A DNA stretch of 64,000 nucleotides from JADMIH01 sp036399775 (lineage in GTDB: Bacteria; Chloroflexota; Chloroflexia; QHBQ01; JADMIH01): positions 1-64,000 of the forward strand of contig DASWMJ010000048.1 of assembly GCA_036399775.1 (NCBI GenBank), given 5' to 3'. Under the pieces are notes generated by a model. That model ran no database searches and was not told the DNA's origin. It saw only the letters and a list, made by a program, of their open reading frames with translations. A program made the position numbers and the translations under genes. Shown one piece after another: positions 18,433-28,024 of the stretch (within the stretch, counting starts at the first letter, position 1; each line of letters starts with the position of its first letter).

Positions 18433-20085
18433 GTGGCGAACCCGGCAAGTACCGGCGTTATTGGCGAATACAAGCCTACCGGGCGTTCCGGCGGGGGACC
18501 AGCCGTACTCCCCTTTGGGGAGCATAGCGACAAAAATATCCATGCTGGGGAAGAGGGCTTGCACGTTCGCCGCTACAAGCGTAACCGCGCTCTGGTGGGT
18601 TATGTTACGGTCCTCCTTCTCTATTTCCTGCTCCTATCTTTCTGGCAGGTTGAGCCGGTGCCGGACGCGGTCCACGCGGCCAGCATGCTATTGGTGGCTA
18701 TCTGCCTGCTCCCTATCACGTTCTGGTACGCCAGGGGGGGCCAGGGCCTCCCTATGTTCGAGCTGATCTGCTTATCATATGCGCTCCAATTCGGCAGCGC
18801 GATATACACCCAGTCCAAGCAGCTCGTGATATTGAGCGTGCCGGTGTATCTCTCCTGGGATTCGGTGCTTCGGGCGCTGCTGCTGACCATATTGGGCATG
18901 GTCAGCCTTATCCTGGGCTACTATGTGGGTAAGAGCAAGATCGTCTCCGAGCGCGTGCCCAAGATTGACTTGCCCCTCCACCCAAAGCGCCGCACCTATT
19001 TCCTTATAGGGGCTTTCGCCATCGGATCAGGCATCATGCTCCTGCAACTCCTCCTGCTCGCACCCTCCGGGAGCGGTCCTCTAGGTGCCATAATGCGCCT
19101 GCTGGCGAACCAGCTAAACATAGTCATCATCCTCCTGGCCTACCAGGTGTATGGAGACAGCCAGAGGAATCTAACTCGCGCGCTAGCACTCTACGCGTGC
19201 GTGGCGATAGCGGTCCTCCTGGGCCTGGCGACAGGCTTCCTGGAAGGAACGCTGGTCCCTTTGCTGATACTGCTGATAGTGCGCTGGCACATCGTCCGCA
19301 AGATACCCTGGCGCATCCTCTTCGCCAGCGCGCTCCTTTTCGTGCTGCTCAACCCGGTCAAGTCGGCATACCGCGTCCAGGCGTGGTACGGCGAGAGCAA
19401 CCTGGGCCTGGTGGACAGGATAACGCTGTGGTTTGACCTGAGCGGCGAAGCGGTACGCGACATCGTGGCAGGCGACCAGTTGGGCGAGATAGAGAACCTG
19501 GCACGGCAGGCGCTGGCACGGTTCGACTTGATCCACAAGTTCGCATACGTGCAAGATTTAACACCGGCATTCATACCCTATTATGAGGGGAGCACTTACG
19601 AATACCTGTTGTTCGGGTGGATACCGCGCTTTCTATGGCCCGACAAACCGGTTGCCTCCGATGTCAACAGCAGGCTCGATGTCGATTACGGCCTTCTAGA
19701 ACCAGAGCAGACTAGCAGGGCCACTATAGCTATAGGACAGCTACCCGAAGCTTATGCCAATTTCGGCCCGCCCGGCATCATTGTTGTGCTGCTGCTCCAG
19801 GGACTTAGCTTCGCTATGCTGGATACTATCCTGAACGGCAGGCGAAGCGACGGCGGGCGGGCCATATACCTGGCCCTTATGATTACCTTCCTTAACGGCA
19901 TCGGGTCGTCTACCGCCATCTTCTTTGGCGCGCTGCTTCAGAACGCATTCGCTAACGTGGCGCTCCTGCGGCTGTTCGCTACCGGGTTCAAATCAAGGTC
20001 GTCCGAGGAAGCGCCGGGGCAAGCGCCTGCATTGAGAGCAACGTCGCCTGTGCTGGCCTGGCAAGCGCTCGACGCCAAGCGGTAG
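18433..20085 (+). CDS. Wzy-like polysaccharide polymerase
   Basis: This 550-residue multi-pass membrane protein has about 10 to 12 hydrophobic helices from residue 60 to 510 and a charged external region near 330-410 that includes YYEGSTYEYLLFGWIPRFLWP. The pattern matches oligosaccharide repeat-unit polymerases of the O-antigen polymerase family, where the large loop near the C-terminal half binds the polymer. The start used is GTG; the first 50 residues are hydrophilic, so a later start is possible. Together with the Wzx-like flippase and the Wzz/BY-kinase it completes a Wzx/Wzy assembly route. Confidence 0.75.
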   Translation: MANPASTGVIGEYKPTGRSGGGPAVLPFGEHSDKNIHAGEEGLHVRRYKRNRALVGYVTVLLLYFLLLSFWQVEPVPDAVHAASMLLVAICLLPITFWYARGGQGLPMFELICLSYALQFGSAIYTQSKQLVILSVPVYLSWDSVLRALLLTILGMVSLILGYYVGKSKIVSERVPKIDLPLHPKRRTYFLIGAFAIGSGIMLLQLLLLAPSGSGPLGAIMRLLANQLNIVIILLAYQVYGDSQRNLTRALALYACVAIAVLLGLATGFLEGTLVPLLILLIVRWHIVRKIPWRILFASALLFVLLNPVKSAYRVQAWYGESNLGLVDRITLWFDLSGEAVRDIVAGDQLGEIENLARQALARFDLIHKFAYVQDLTPAFIPYYEGSTYEYLLFGWIPRFLWPDKPVASDVNSRLDVDYGLLEPEQTSRATIAIGQLPEAYANFGPPGIIVVLLLQGLSFAMLDTILNGRRSDGGRAIYLALMITFLNGIGSSTAIFFGALLQNAFANVALLRLFATGFKSRSSEEAPGQAPALRATSPVLAWQALDAKR

Positions 20086-20111
20086 AGTCGAAGAGTAAAT
20101 GTATTAGCAGC

Positions 20112-21188
20112 ATGGCGCGCCAACAAGCTTTATTCCTGGTGGCAGATATGGCCGGACCCCCCGGCGGCATCGCCAGATATTGCCGCATGGTTTACAATGG
20201 GCTGAGCGCACCAGGAGAGCGACATCCTATTGTCGTGTCGCTCAACGACAAGGGGCCAGGCGCGGCGAGGGACATGAATATAAGCGGGTGTCGCGGGTCG
20301 CGCAGCATGTTCGTGTGGCGCAGCCTGCAAGCCGCTCTACGCTATCGCCCCGGCGTCATACTCGTGGGGCACCCTCATTTCGCGCCTATCGGCTGGATAA
20401 TGTCACGCTTGACCCACGCAAGGATGGCAACCTTTATCTATGGCATCGAGGTGTGGGAACCGCTCAGTCCAGCACGCCGGTGGGCATTGCGGCACTCCGA
20501 CATGATTATCTCAATCAGCCGCCACACCGCCAATCGAGCCAGGAAAGCAAACGGCATCCCCATGCGAAATGTGCGCATACTGCACAACTGTCTCGATCCC
20601 ACGTTCAGGCGAGACTGCAAGAAGCGCGAGCCTAGTGAGCAGTTGTCCTTACTCACGGTGGCGCGCATGAGCAGGGCCGAGCGGTACAAAGGCCACGATT
20701 ACGTCATACGCGCCATGCCCGCCCTGTTGAGTCGCTTTCCTGGGGTGTCTTACGACATCATAGGTGGGGGCGACTGGCAGCCGCACTTGCAGTCGTTAGC
20801 CGAGGAAGAGGGTGTGAGCCACGCGGTCCGCTTTCACGGCATAGTGCCCGAAGAAGAGCTGCGTGGACGCTATGCGGATGCCTCGGTGTTTATAATGCCC
20901 AGCCGGTGTGAGGGCTTCGGCTTTGTATTCCTGGAAGCGATGGCGCAGGGCACGCCTGTCATCGGCGGCAACCTCGACGCAAGCCGGGAGGTTATCCTTG
21001 ACGGGATGACCGGGTATCTGGTCAATCCAACCTCAGTTGAAGCGATAGCAGATGCCACGTCACGCCTGCTGGGAGACCGAAAATTGCGAGACCGCCTGGG
21101 CGAGACTGCGGCATCATATGTAGAGCAGAGGTTCAGCTTCGAGCGCTTCCAGCAGCAGTTGGCCGGGTATATGGCAGAGCTGTTGTGA
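20112..21188 (+). CDS. GT4-family glycosyltransferase
   Basis: This 358-residue GT-B enzyme has an N-terminal glycine loop, MAGPPGGIARYCR, near residue 14. The donor domain holds LLTVARMSRAERYKGHDYVI near 179 and the motif CEGFGFVFLEAMAQGTPVIG near 267, with both glutamates in place. It is one of five tightly spaced sugar-modifying genes from the polymerase to the epimerase. Its sugar specificity cannot be read from the sequence. Confidence 0.9.
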   Translation: MARQQALFLVADMAGPPGGIARYCRMVYNGLSAPGERHPIVVSLNDKGPGAARDMNISGCRGSRSMFVWRSLQAALRYRPGVILVGHPHFAPIGWIMSRLTHARMATFIYGIEVWEPLSPARRWALRHSDMIISISRHTANRARKANGIPMRNVRILHNCLDPTFRRDCKKREPSEQLSLLTVARMSRAERYKGHDYVIRAMPALLSRFPGVSYDIIGGGDWQPHLQSLAEEEGVSHAVRFHGIVPEEELRGRYADASVFIMPSRCEGFGFVFLEAMAQGTPVIGGNLDASREVILDGMTGYLVNPTSVEAIADATSRLLGDRKLRDRLGETAASYVEQRFSFERFQQQLAGYMAELL

Positions 21189-21192
21189 AATC

Positions 21193-22410
21193 TTGCTTGT
21201 ACCAGCAGAAAGCAGAGTGAATAGAGAGCCGTTGCGGATATTGCACGTCACGCCCATCTACGAGCCTGCCTACGTGTATGGCGGTCCGGCACGCAGCCTG
21301 CCCATGCTCTGCCGGTCGTTGGTGCGGGCAGGTGCGAAAGTGACCGTGCTCACGACCAACGCCAATGGAGCGACTGACCTGGACGTGCCCCTGGGGCAGC
21401 CCGTAGACCTGGGGGGCGTAGAGACACTTTATTACCCACGCCGCCCGCCTGGAGGATTGTGCTATTCCCCCGAACTCGCCAGGGCGTGTGAAGCAAGAGT
21501 GAAGCGGTTCGACCTCGTACACACGACCGGCATGTGGACCTATCCCCCCCTGCGCGCAGCCTCTGTGAGCAGGCGAAAAGGCAAGCCATACGTGGTCTCG
21601 CCGAGGGGAATGTTGATGAAGTGGGAGATGAGCCACAAAGCGTGGAAGAAGCGGCTCTATTTCTACGCCGTTGAGTACGGGCGACTCAAGGCGAGCGCGG
21701 GGATACACTGCACCACGCAGGCAGAGAAAGATGCGTTGCGCGGGCTTGGTTTAGAGGGCCGGGGGTTTGTGGTCGCCAACGGCCTGGATATGGCAGAGTT
21801 CGAGCGTCTACCGGCGCGTGGCAGGATGCGCGAGCGTTTGGGCATTACGCAAGACGCCCAGGTTATCCTCTTCATGGGTCGCTTGCACCCCAAGAAGGGC
21901 ATCGAGGAAACGCTTGCCGCGTTCAAGAGCCTGTCTGTCAAGTACCCCAAGCTCCACCTCGTATTGAGTGGGCCGGACGAATGCGGGTATACTGCGACGG
22001 TAGGGCAATGGGCGGCGCAGGCCGACCTTGCGGGGCGGGTGCATCTAACGGGCAAGCTGCAAGATGCGGAGCGCCTGGCTGCCTTCAGAGACGCGGACGT
22101 GTTCGTGCTGCTCTCCCACTCGGAGAACTTCGGGATGGGCGCGGCCGAGGCGATGGCGTGCGGGCTGCCCGTAGTAGTGTCGGAAGAGGTAGGCATCAGC
22201 ACCTGGGTGGCACGGTCAAACGCGGGCCTCATCACCAGACGCGACCCCGAAGCCGCCGCGCAGGCGATTGCCGACTTGCTGGACCACCCAGAAGAAGCGC
22301 ACGCGATGGGAGAGCGCGGCAAATGTCTGGTAGCATCGGAGTTTTCGGCGGACGCGGTGGGCCGCCAGATGCTGGCAAAATACAACGAAATTTTGAATTT
22401 TGAATTCTAA
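21193..22410 (+). CDS. GT4-family glycosyltransferase
   Basis: This 405-residue GT-B enzyme opens RILHVTPIYEPAYVYGGPAR, as in the WcaC/PelF-like GT4 branch. The donor domain has ILFMGRLHPKKGIEETLAAF near 220 and SENFGMGAAEAMACGLPVVV near 306. The TTG start lies four bases after the previous stop; a GTG eight codons later is an alternative. The last residues, ILNFEF, are encoded by an ATTTTGAA-type repeat that continues into the gap. Confidence 0.88.
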   Translation: MLVPAESRVNREPLRILHVTPIYEPAYVYGGPARSLPMLCRSLVRAGAKVTVLTTNANGATDLDVPLGQPVDLGGVETLYYPRRPPGGLCYSPELARACEARVKRFDLVHTTGMWTYPPLRAASVSRRKGKPYVVSPRGMLMKWEMSHKAWKKRLYFYAVEYGRLKASAGIHCTTQAEKDALRGLGLEGRGFVVANGLDMAEFERLPARGRMRERLGITQDAQVILFMGRLHPKKGIEETLAAFKSLSVKYPKLHLVLSGPDECGYTATVGQWAAQADLAGRVHLTGKLQDAERLAAFRDADVFVLLSHSENFGMGAAEAMACGLPVVVSEEVGISTWVARSNAGLITRRDPEAAAQAIADLLDHPEEAHAMGERGKCLVASEFSADAVGRQMLAKYNEILNFEF

Positions 22411-22479
22411 ATTTTGAATTATGAGTTTTGAGTTAGCCAAGTTCTAATTCAAAATTCATAATTTAGAATTCAAAATTCC
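22388..22479. repeat. AT-rich hairpin of ATTTTGAA-like tandem repeats
   Basis: Units close to AATTTTGA occur in tandem, and the region 22388-22435 is largely the reverse complement of 22443-22479, giving a long AT-rich hairpin. The first arm supplies the last codons and stop of the glycosyltransferase gene. The same unit type recurs at 34003-34037. Confidence 0.85.
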
Positions 22480-22496
22480 AACGGGAAGGGGGACTG

Positions 22497-24227
22497 GTGT
22501 ATATTCTGGGTATCAATGCTTATCATGGGGGCGCGTCGGCTTGCCTCACCAGGGATGGGGAGCTTGTGGCAGCCGTTGAGGAGGAGCGATTCTCCCGAAT
22601 TAAGTATTGGGCGGGCTTTCCTGTGCAGGCCATATGGTTTGTGCTGGGAGAGGCGGGTATTCGGCCCCAGGACCTCGACCATATCGGCATCAGCCGCAAC
22701 CCGACGGCCAATCTTGTGAAGAAAGCCCTCTACGCCTTCACCCGCAGGCCTAGCCTCAACATGGTGCGAGATCGGCTCAACAACAGCATGAAGGTGGGAA
22801 ATCTCAAGACCGTCTTTTGTGAGCGGATGGAAGTAGACCCCGCAAGCCTCAAGGCGCAGTTCCACAACGTAGAGCATCACAGGGCGCACATGGCGAGCGC
22901 CTTCTTCGTATCGCCCTTCGAGGAGGCCGCTATATTCTCGGTGGACGGCATGGGCGACTTCGTGAGCACCATGTGGGGCGCAGGCAAGAGCGCACGTATG
23001 GAAGTGGGCGGCGAGATCAACTTCCCGCACTCGCTGGGCAATTTTTACACTGCCATCAGCCAGTGGCTCGGCTTCACCAAGTATGGCGATGAGGGCAAAG
23101 TGATGGGCCTCGCGCCTTATGGAGAGCCTGTTTACCTGGACGAGATGCGTAAGATCGTGCGCGTGCAGCGAGACGGCACATTCGAGCTTGACCTCGACTA
23201 TTTCGCGCACGATGCGGAAGGCGTCACCATGACCTGGGGGGATGGAGCGCCCACGCTCGGCAGGGTATTCTCCGGCAAACTCACGCAGGTATTGGGCGAG
23301 CCGCGAGAGCCGCGCACCGGGATAACGAAGCAGCATGAAGATGTAGCCGCCAGCCTACAGGCGATGCTTGAGGAGGCGGAATTCGCCCTGATACGCAAGT
23401 TGCAGCGCGAGACCGGACAGAAGGCACTCTGCATGGCGGGTGGGGTAGCGCTCAACAGCGCATTCAACGGCAAGATACTGCCCAACACCGATTTCGAGGA
23501 TATCTATATACAGCCGGCGGCTGGCGATGCGGGCACTTCGCTGGGCGTGTGTTACTACATTTACCATCAGGTATTGGGCAAGCCACGCACCTTTGTGATG
23601 AACGACGCTTATACCGGGCCGCAGTATGCTGGCGAAGAGATAGAGGCTGCGCTGAAACGATGTGGCCTGCAATTTGAAAGCCTCGATGAAAGCCAGTTGG
23701 TGGAGCGTGCGGCGGAATTGGTCGCCGGGGGGAACGTGCTGGGGTGGTTCCAGGGGCGCATGGAGTGGGGGCCGAGGGCATTGGGCAACCGCAGCATCAT
23801 AGCCGACCCGCGCCGACATGACATGAAAGATATACTCAACGCTCGCATCAAGCACCGCGAGCCTTTCCGTCCGTTCGCACCCTCTATCTTGCAGGAGCGT
23901 GTGGGGGAATACTTCGACCAGACCTACCCCGACCCATTCATGATTAAGGTGTACAATGTGTTGCCGGAAAAGCGCGACGTGATACCCGCCGTCACCCACG
24001 TAGACGGCACGGGCCGCCTGCAAACGGTGGACCGCGAGCATGCGCCTCTCTACTGGAAGTTGATAAACGCCTTCGGAGAGCAAACGGGGGTGCCGGTGGT
24101 GCTGAATACCAGTTTCAACGAGAACGAGCCGATAGTGTGCGCGCCCCAGGAAGCCATCGAATGCTTCATGCGCACAAGGATGGATGCGCTGGCGATAGGG
24201 AGCTACCTGGTGGAGAAGCGCACTTGA
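22497..24227 (+). CDS. NodU/CmcH-type carbamoyltransferase
   Basis: This 576-residue protein transfers the carbamoyl group of carbamoyl phosphate, via an ATP-dependent carbamoyl-adenylate, to a hydroxyl. Members act on Nod factors, cephamycins, nebramycin and polysaccharides. The N-terminal Kae1-like domain starts YILGINAYHGGASA and contains HRAHMASAFF near 125 and VDGMGDF near 149. The C-terminal domain has the signature MEWGPRALGNRSI near 421-433. Length is normal. Start is GTG after GGAAGGGGG. A carbamoylated sugar in the polymer is the simplest reading. Its stop overlaps the next ATG (TGATG). Confidence 0.92.
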   Translation: MYILGINAYHGGASACLTRDGELVAAVEEERFSRIKYWAGFPVQAIWFVLGEAGIRPQDLDHIGISRNPTANLVKKALYAFTRRPSLNMVRDRLNNSMKVGNLKTVFCERMEVDPASLKAQFHNVEHHRAHMASAFFVSPFEEAAIFSVDGMGDFVSTMWGAGKSARMEVGGEINFPHSLGNFYTAISQWLGFTKYGDEGKVMGLAPYGEPVYLDEMRKIVRVQRDGTFELDLDYFAHDAEGVTMTWGDGAPTLGRVFSGKLTQVLGEPREPRTGITKQHEDVAASLQAMLEEAEFALIRKLQRETGQKALCMAGGVALNSAFNGKILPNTDFEDIYIQPAAGDAGTSLGVCYYIYHQVLGKPRTFVMNDAYTGPQYAGEEIEAALKRCGLQFESLDESQLVERAAELVAGGNVLGWFQGRMEWGPRALGNRSIIADPRRHDMKDILNARIKHREPFRPFAPSILQERVGEYFDQTYPDPFMIKVYNVLPEKRDVIPAVTHVDGTGRLQTVDREHAPLYWKLINAFGEQTGVPVVLNTSFNENEPIVCAPQEAIECFMRTRMDALAIGSYLVEKRT

Positions 24228-25294
24228 TGAAGATACTGGTTACGGGGAGCAGTGGGTTGATAGGCTCCGAGGCCGTCGCGCACTTCGATGGGCAGGAGCA
24301 CAGCGTCGTGGGCGTGGACAACAATATGCGCCGTGAGTTCTTCGGCCCGGCGGGGGATACTTCCTGGAACCTGGAACGCCTGCGCCGGACTACGCGCTCG
24401 TTCAGGCATATGGGGCTGGATATACGCGACCGCACGGCCATGTTCGAGCTTTTCCAGGCGGAACGCTTCGACCTCGTGATCCACTGCGCCGCGCAACCTT
24501 CCCACGACAAGGCGACAGAAATCCCTCTCGTAGACTTCGACGTGAACGCGGTGGGCACGCTGAACCTCCTCGAAGCGACCCGGCTCTATTGCCCGGAAGC
24601 CGTGTTCATCTTCATGAGCACCAACAAGGTGTATGGAGACGTGCCAAATGAGCTGCCCCTGGTGGAGCTTGAGACGCGCTTCGATTACGCCAGGCCGGAG
24701 GACTATCACGGCATAAGCGAGGAGTGCCGCATAGACAGGTGCCTCCACTCTATCTTCGGGGCGTCGAAGGTGGCGGCGGATGTCATGGCTCAGGAGTATG
24801 GCCGCTATTTTGGGCTGAACGTGGGCGTGTTCAGGGGCGGCTGCCTGACAGGGCCGTCGCACTCAGGCGTGGAGTTGCACGGCTTCCTGAGCTACCTTGT
24901 GAAGGTGGGCGTGCGAGGCGCTACTTATACCATTAATGGATATGAAGGCAAGCAGGTGCGCGACAATATCCACAGCCGCGACGTTATCCGGGCGATGGAG
25001 GCGTTCGCCAGCAACCCCAGGCCCGGCGAGGTCTACAACCTGGGCGGCGGCAGGGAGAACAGCGTTTCGATCCTGGAAGCTATAGCGATGGTTGAGGATT
25101 TGACCGGCCGCCCATTCAACTACTGCTACTCACCGCAAGCCAGGCTGGGCGACCATATCTGCTACATCTCGGACCTCCGCAAGCTGCGCGCCCACTACCC
25201 GCAATGGGACATCTCGATAGGCTTGAGGGAGATGATGGAGCAGATGGTGGAAGCGGAGAGATCAGAGATCAGTGGCCGGAACCTAAGCTGCTGA
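24227..25294 (+). CDS. NAD-dependent sugar epimerase/dehydratase (SDR), CDP-paratose epimerase-like
   Basis: This 355-residue extended short-chain dehydrogenase acts on a nucleotide sugar. The NAD motif GSSGLIGSEA spans residues 8-17. The overall pattern (FMSTNKVYGD, then HSIFGASKVAADV, RGGCLTGPSHSG and YNLGGGREN) resembles a group annotated as CDP-paratose 2-epimerase-like. The usual catalytic Tyr of YxxxK appears as Phe177 in FGASK (Lys181), so the reaction may differ. The start is the ATG overlapping the carbamoyltransferase stop. The C-terminal end and stop fall in a short hairpin repeat. Confidence 0.82.
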   Translation: MKILVTGSSGLIGSEAVAHFDGQEHSVVGVDNNMRREFFGPAGDTSWNLERLRRTTRSFRHMGLDIRDRTAMFELFQAERFDLVIHCAAQPSHDKATEIPLVDFDVNAVGTLNLLEATRLYCPEAVFIFMSTNKVYGDVPNELPLVELETRFDYARPEDYHGISEECRIDRCLHSIFGASKVAADVMAQEYGRYFGLNVGVFRGGCLTGPSHSGVELHGFLSYLVKVGVRGATYTINGYEGKQVRDNIHSRDVIRAMEAFASNPRPGEVYNLGGGRENSVSILEAIAMVEDLTGRPFNYCYSPQARLGDHICYISDLRKLRAHYPQWDISIGLREMMEQMVEAERSEISGRNLSC

Positions 25295-25307
25295 TCTCTG
25301 ACCACTA
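25257..25307. repeat. GATCAGA-type hairpin at a gene end
   Basis: AGATCAGAGATCAGTGG is followed after a short spacer by CTGATCTCTGACCACT; the inner 11 bases pair perfectly. The repeat encodes the last residues and stop codon of the epimerase gene. Confidence 0.7.
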
Positions 25308-25312
25308 ACAGA

Positions 25313-26596
25313 ATGGAAATACTTATCCTGAGCCAGCATTTCGCCCCTGAGCCGGGCACCCGGCTGCGCGACCTGACGCGGCACCTGGTGAAGCGAGGCC
25401 ACACCGTATCCGTAGTAACTACCTACCCTTCTTATCCGTTGGGCAAGGTTTACCAGGGCTACCGCCTGGGACTCTACTCGAAGTATTTCGAGCACGGTGC
25501 CCCTATCACGCGCGTCTTTGCCATGCCGTATCGTGGGCTGTCAATAGTCAAGCGTATGCTGTCGTACTTCTCGTTCGCGCTTGCGGCTTTGTTGCTTGCG
25601 CTGCTGCCGGGCAGGCGGCCCCGCGTGGCCTACGTCTACCACCCACCGCTCACTACCGGCCTCGCCGCCGCCATATACAACCTCGTGCGGCGGGTACCCT
25701 TCGTGTATGACGTGCAGGACCTCTGGCCCGATGCGATTGTCGCGGCGGGTATGCTGCAAGAGAAGAGCGTGCTCTACCGGGGCATCAGACTGATGGAAGA
25801 CTTTGTTTACCGGCGTGCATCCCATGTCAACGTGCTGTCGGATGGGATGAGGCGCAATCTCATGGGCAAGGGGGTGCCCGCCGACAAGATTTCGGTTATC
25901 TCGAACTGGGGCGACCCGGACATTTATCATCCTACGGACGCCGGGGAGATCAGGGACCGCCTCGGCTTGCGAGACCGCTTTGTCGTGATGTCGGCGGGCA
26001 ACATGGGGCTGACGCACGGCCTGGAGACAGTAATAGAAGCCGCTGCCATCCTGCAAGACGACCCGCGTATCTCGGTGGTGTTCGTCGGCTCCGGCGCGGC
26101 CAAGCCCGACCTGATAGCCCGCACGCAGAAGCTTGGGCTGCGTAACGTCAGTTTCCACGACCAGGTATCCGAGGACGAAGCTGCTGGTTACATCAACGCC
26201 GCCGACGTGATGCTCATCCACCTGAAGCCTGTGGCGGGGGGTGAGTTCTCCGTTCCGTCGCGCATCTTCTCGTACATGCTGTGCGGCAAGCCTATCATCG
26301 CGGCCTCGGAGGGGAGCACAGCCGAGTTGATACGCTCGGTGGGCTGCGGCTGGACGTGCGCTCCATCAGACCCCCACGCCCTGGCCGGAACGATACGCAA
26401 GGCGGCAGTCGAGCACCCTGCCCGCATAGAGAAGGGAGAGCTTGGCCTGGCTGCCGCACACGGCGAGTACAGCCGCGCACACTTCCTGGAAAGGATAGAG
26501 CGTGGGATCGTCGTGGTAGGGCGGGGCGGTTTCCGCCCACAAAAGAGGTCAACAAAGACCCCTATTGCTGGGCGTAAGCAGGGAAGAGCGTCGTGA
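25313..26596 (+). CDS. GT4-family glycosyltransferase, WcaI/WbuB-like
   Basis: This 427-residue GT-B enzyme begins EILILSQHFAPEPGTRLRDL, the opening typical of the colanic-acid WcaI and WbuB (L-Fuc or Fuc4NAc transferase) group. It also has VYDVQDLWPDAIV near 138, a group marker. The donor domain has VVMSAGNMGLTHGLE near 222 and a C-terminal VPSRIFSYMLCGKPIIA near 311. It precedes the initiating sugar transferase with a 4-base overlap, so it may add the second sugar. Confidence 0.88.
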   Translation: MEILILSQHFAPEPGTRLRDLTRHLVKRGHTVSVVTTYPSYPLGKVYQGYRLGLYSKYFEHGAPITRVFAMPYRGLSIVKRMLSYFSFALAALLLALLPGRRPRVAYVYHPPLTTGLAAAIYNLVRRVPFVYDVQDLWPDAIVAAGMLQEKSVLYRGIRLMEDFVYRRASHVNVLSDGMRRNLMGKGVPADKISVISNWGDPDIYHPTDAGEIRDRLGLRDRFVVMSAGNMGLTHGLETVIEAAAILQDDPRISVVFVGSGAAKPDLIARTQKLGLRNVSFHDQVSEDEAAGYINAADVMLIHLKPVAGGEFSVPSRIFSYMLCGKPIIAASEGSTAELIRSVGCGWTCAPSDPHALAGTIRKAAVEHPARIEKGELGLAAAHGEYSRAHFLERIERGIVVVGRGGFRPQKRSTKTPIAGRKQGRAS

Positions 26597-27270
26597 GCAC
26601 GCTCTCACAGGGCAACCGGCAAACCGGCGTCAAGGCAACCCGAAAAAAGACGTTGTACCGCGCCTTCGGTAAACGCCTCCTGGACCTGGCGCTCACCGTA
26701 CCTGCGCTGATACTGCTCTCGCCACTTTTCGCGCTCACGGCGCTCTTTGTGCGCCTCAAACTTGGCTCTCCAATCTTTTTCCAGCAGAAACGCCCAGGCT
26801 TGCATGGCCGCACCTTCGCCATCCTCAAGTTCCGCACTATGACCAATGCTCTCGATGATGAAGGCAATTTGCTACATGACGCCGCGCGCTTGACGCCCTT
26901 CGGCAAGATGCTCCGGCGGACCAGCCTCGATGAGTTGCCGGAACTGATCAACGTGCTCAGGGGAGAGATGAGCCTGGTGGGGCCGCGCCCGCTCTTGATG
27001 AGGTACCTGCCTTACTACACGCCCCTCGAGCGCAGGCGATTCGAGATGCTACCCGGCATTACGGGCTGGGCGCAGGTCAATGGGCGGAATAATGCGTCCT
27101 GGGACGAGCGGCTTGCCTATGATGCCTGGTACGCCGAAAGATGCTCGCTTGCTCTCGACCTCCGGATACTGGCGCTCACGCTCTTACGAGTGCTACGCCG
27201 CGAAAACGTGCAGGTGGACCCTCACCAGGCGATGCTGGACCTCGATGAAGAGCGCAGTCGAAATGCCTGA
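26593..27270 (+). CDS. Initiating sugar-phosphate transferase (PglC/WbaP-type catalytic domain)
   Basis: This 225-residue monotopic phosphoglycosyl transferase moves a sugar-1-phosphate from an NDP-sugar to undecaprenyl phosphate, the first step of repeat-unit synthesis. It shows KRLLDLALTVPALILLSPL (re-entrant membrane helix near 30-50), FQQKRPGLHG near 67, LKFRTM near 79, TSLDELPELINVL near 109 (the D-E catalytic pair) and SLVGPRPLL near 126. The size matches the short PglC form without the WbaP N-terminal helices. The GTG start overlaps the preceding stop. Neighbouring aminotransferase and dehydratase genes suggest an amino-deoxy sugar as substrate. Confidence 0.93.
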   Translation: MSTLSQGNRQTGVKATRKKTLYRAFGKRLLDLALTVPALILLSPLFALTALFVRLKLGSPIFFQQKRPGLHGRTFAILKFRTMTNALDDEGNLLHDAARLTPFGKMLRRTSLDELPELINVLRGEMSLVGPRPLLMRYLPYYTPLERRRFEMLPGITGWAQVNGRNNASWDERLAYDAWYAERCSLALDLRILALTLLRVLRRENVQVDPHQAMLDLDEERSRNA

Positions 27271-28024
27271 CTGCATAACCTACCGGCGGCTTCAACCCTC
27301 TGATGTGCCCCTGGCCGTGAATCTGCATCAGGCCGCATTTCCGCCGGAGCAGGTAGCGCGCACCATATACGGCGCACCAGGCATAGCGCGGTACCTGGCT
27401 AATCTCATCTCCTTTCCAGAAATGGGCGCCGACCATCTGTTATGGGGCGCATGGGCCGGTGAGACGCTCGCGGGCTACGCTCACTTGCGAGGGATAGACG
27501 AGGCGTGGCACTTAAATAACATAGTGGTATCGCCTGCTTACCAGGGCAGGGGCATAGGGAGTCAGCTATGGCGATACTGGGTCGAAACCTGGATAGAGCG
27601 AGGCTACAGGCGGCTGTCGCTGGATGTGGATAGCGAAAACCAAATGGCGCTCGACTGGTATCGCAGACAAGGGTTGGAGGTTGTGAGGACTACTACGACG
27701 TATGAGAGGGTACCAGGCGAGAGGATCGCGCCGGACCGGGGCATACTTGCGGAGATAGAGCTTGTGGGCTGGGAAGGGGCCGAAGCCTGGCACTCTTTGT
27801 ATGGCTTCTCCCACTTCCAGTTGCGTTGCGGCGAGACAACCTGGACGGTCGGGCGATTGGGGAACAGCTACTTCAGGTTGGAGGGGCAAATACCACCTGA
27901 AATCGAGATGGCGCTGGCTTATGTGGACCCGCAACGCCGCTTGCTTGTCCTATCGCCGGTCCCTATCCAGGCAGAGGGCTACCAGCAGGCAAGCGTCTCT
28001 TTTCGAATGGAAGGTTCCGTGTGA
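27263..28024 (+). CDS. GNAT-family acetyltransferase with C-terminal extension
   Basis: This 253-residue protein has an N-terminal GNAT domain (about residues 5-155) with the acetyl-CoA loop VVSPAYQGRGIGSQLW near 90-105. The last 90 or so residues form an extra domain of unknown type. I chose the ATG at 27263, which overlaps the transferase gene by eight bases and has AAGAG ten bases upstream; an ATG at 27245 is possible. It could N-acetylate the amino sugar made by the aminotransferase and dehydratase of this module, the role taken by PglD in Campylobacter (an unrelated fold). Confidence 0.8.
   Translation: MPDCITYRRLQPSDVPLAVNLHQAAFPPEQVARTIYGAPGIARYLANLISFPEMGADHLLWGAWAGETLAGYAHLRGIDEAWHLNNIVVSPAYQGRGIGSQLWRYWVETWIERGYRRLSLDVDSENQMALDWYRRQGLEVVRTTTTYERVPGERIAPDRGILAEIELVGWEGAEAWHSLYGFSHFQLRCGETTWTVGRLGNSYFRLEGQIPPEIEMALAYVDPQRRLLVLSPVPIQAEGYQQASVSFRMEGSV

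Noticed and set aside
18433..18560. Possible separate small gene at the front of the polymerase
   Set aside because: The first 50 residues are hydrophilic, but they are continuous with the polymerase frame and there is no second start with a better ribosome site that I can prove.
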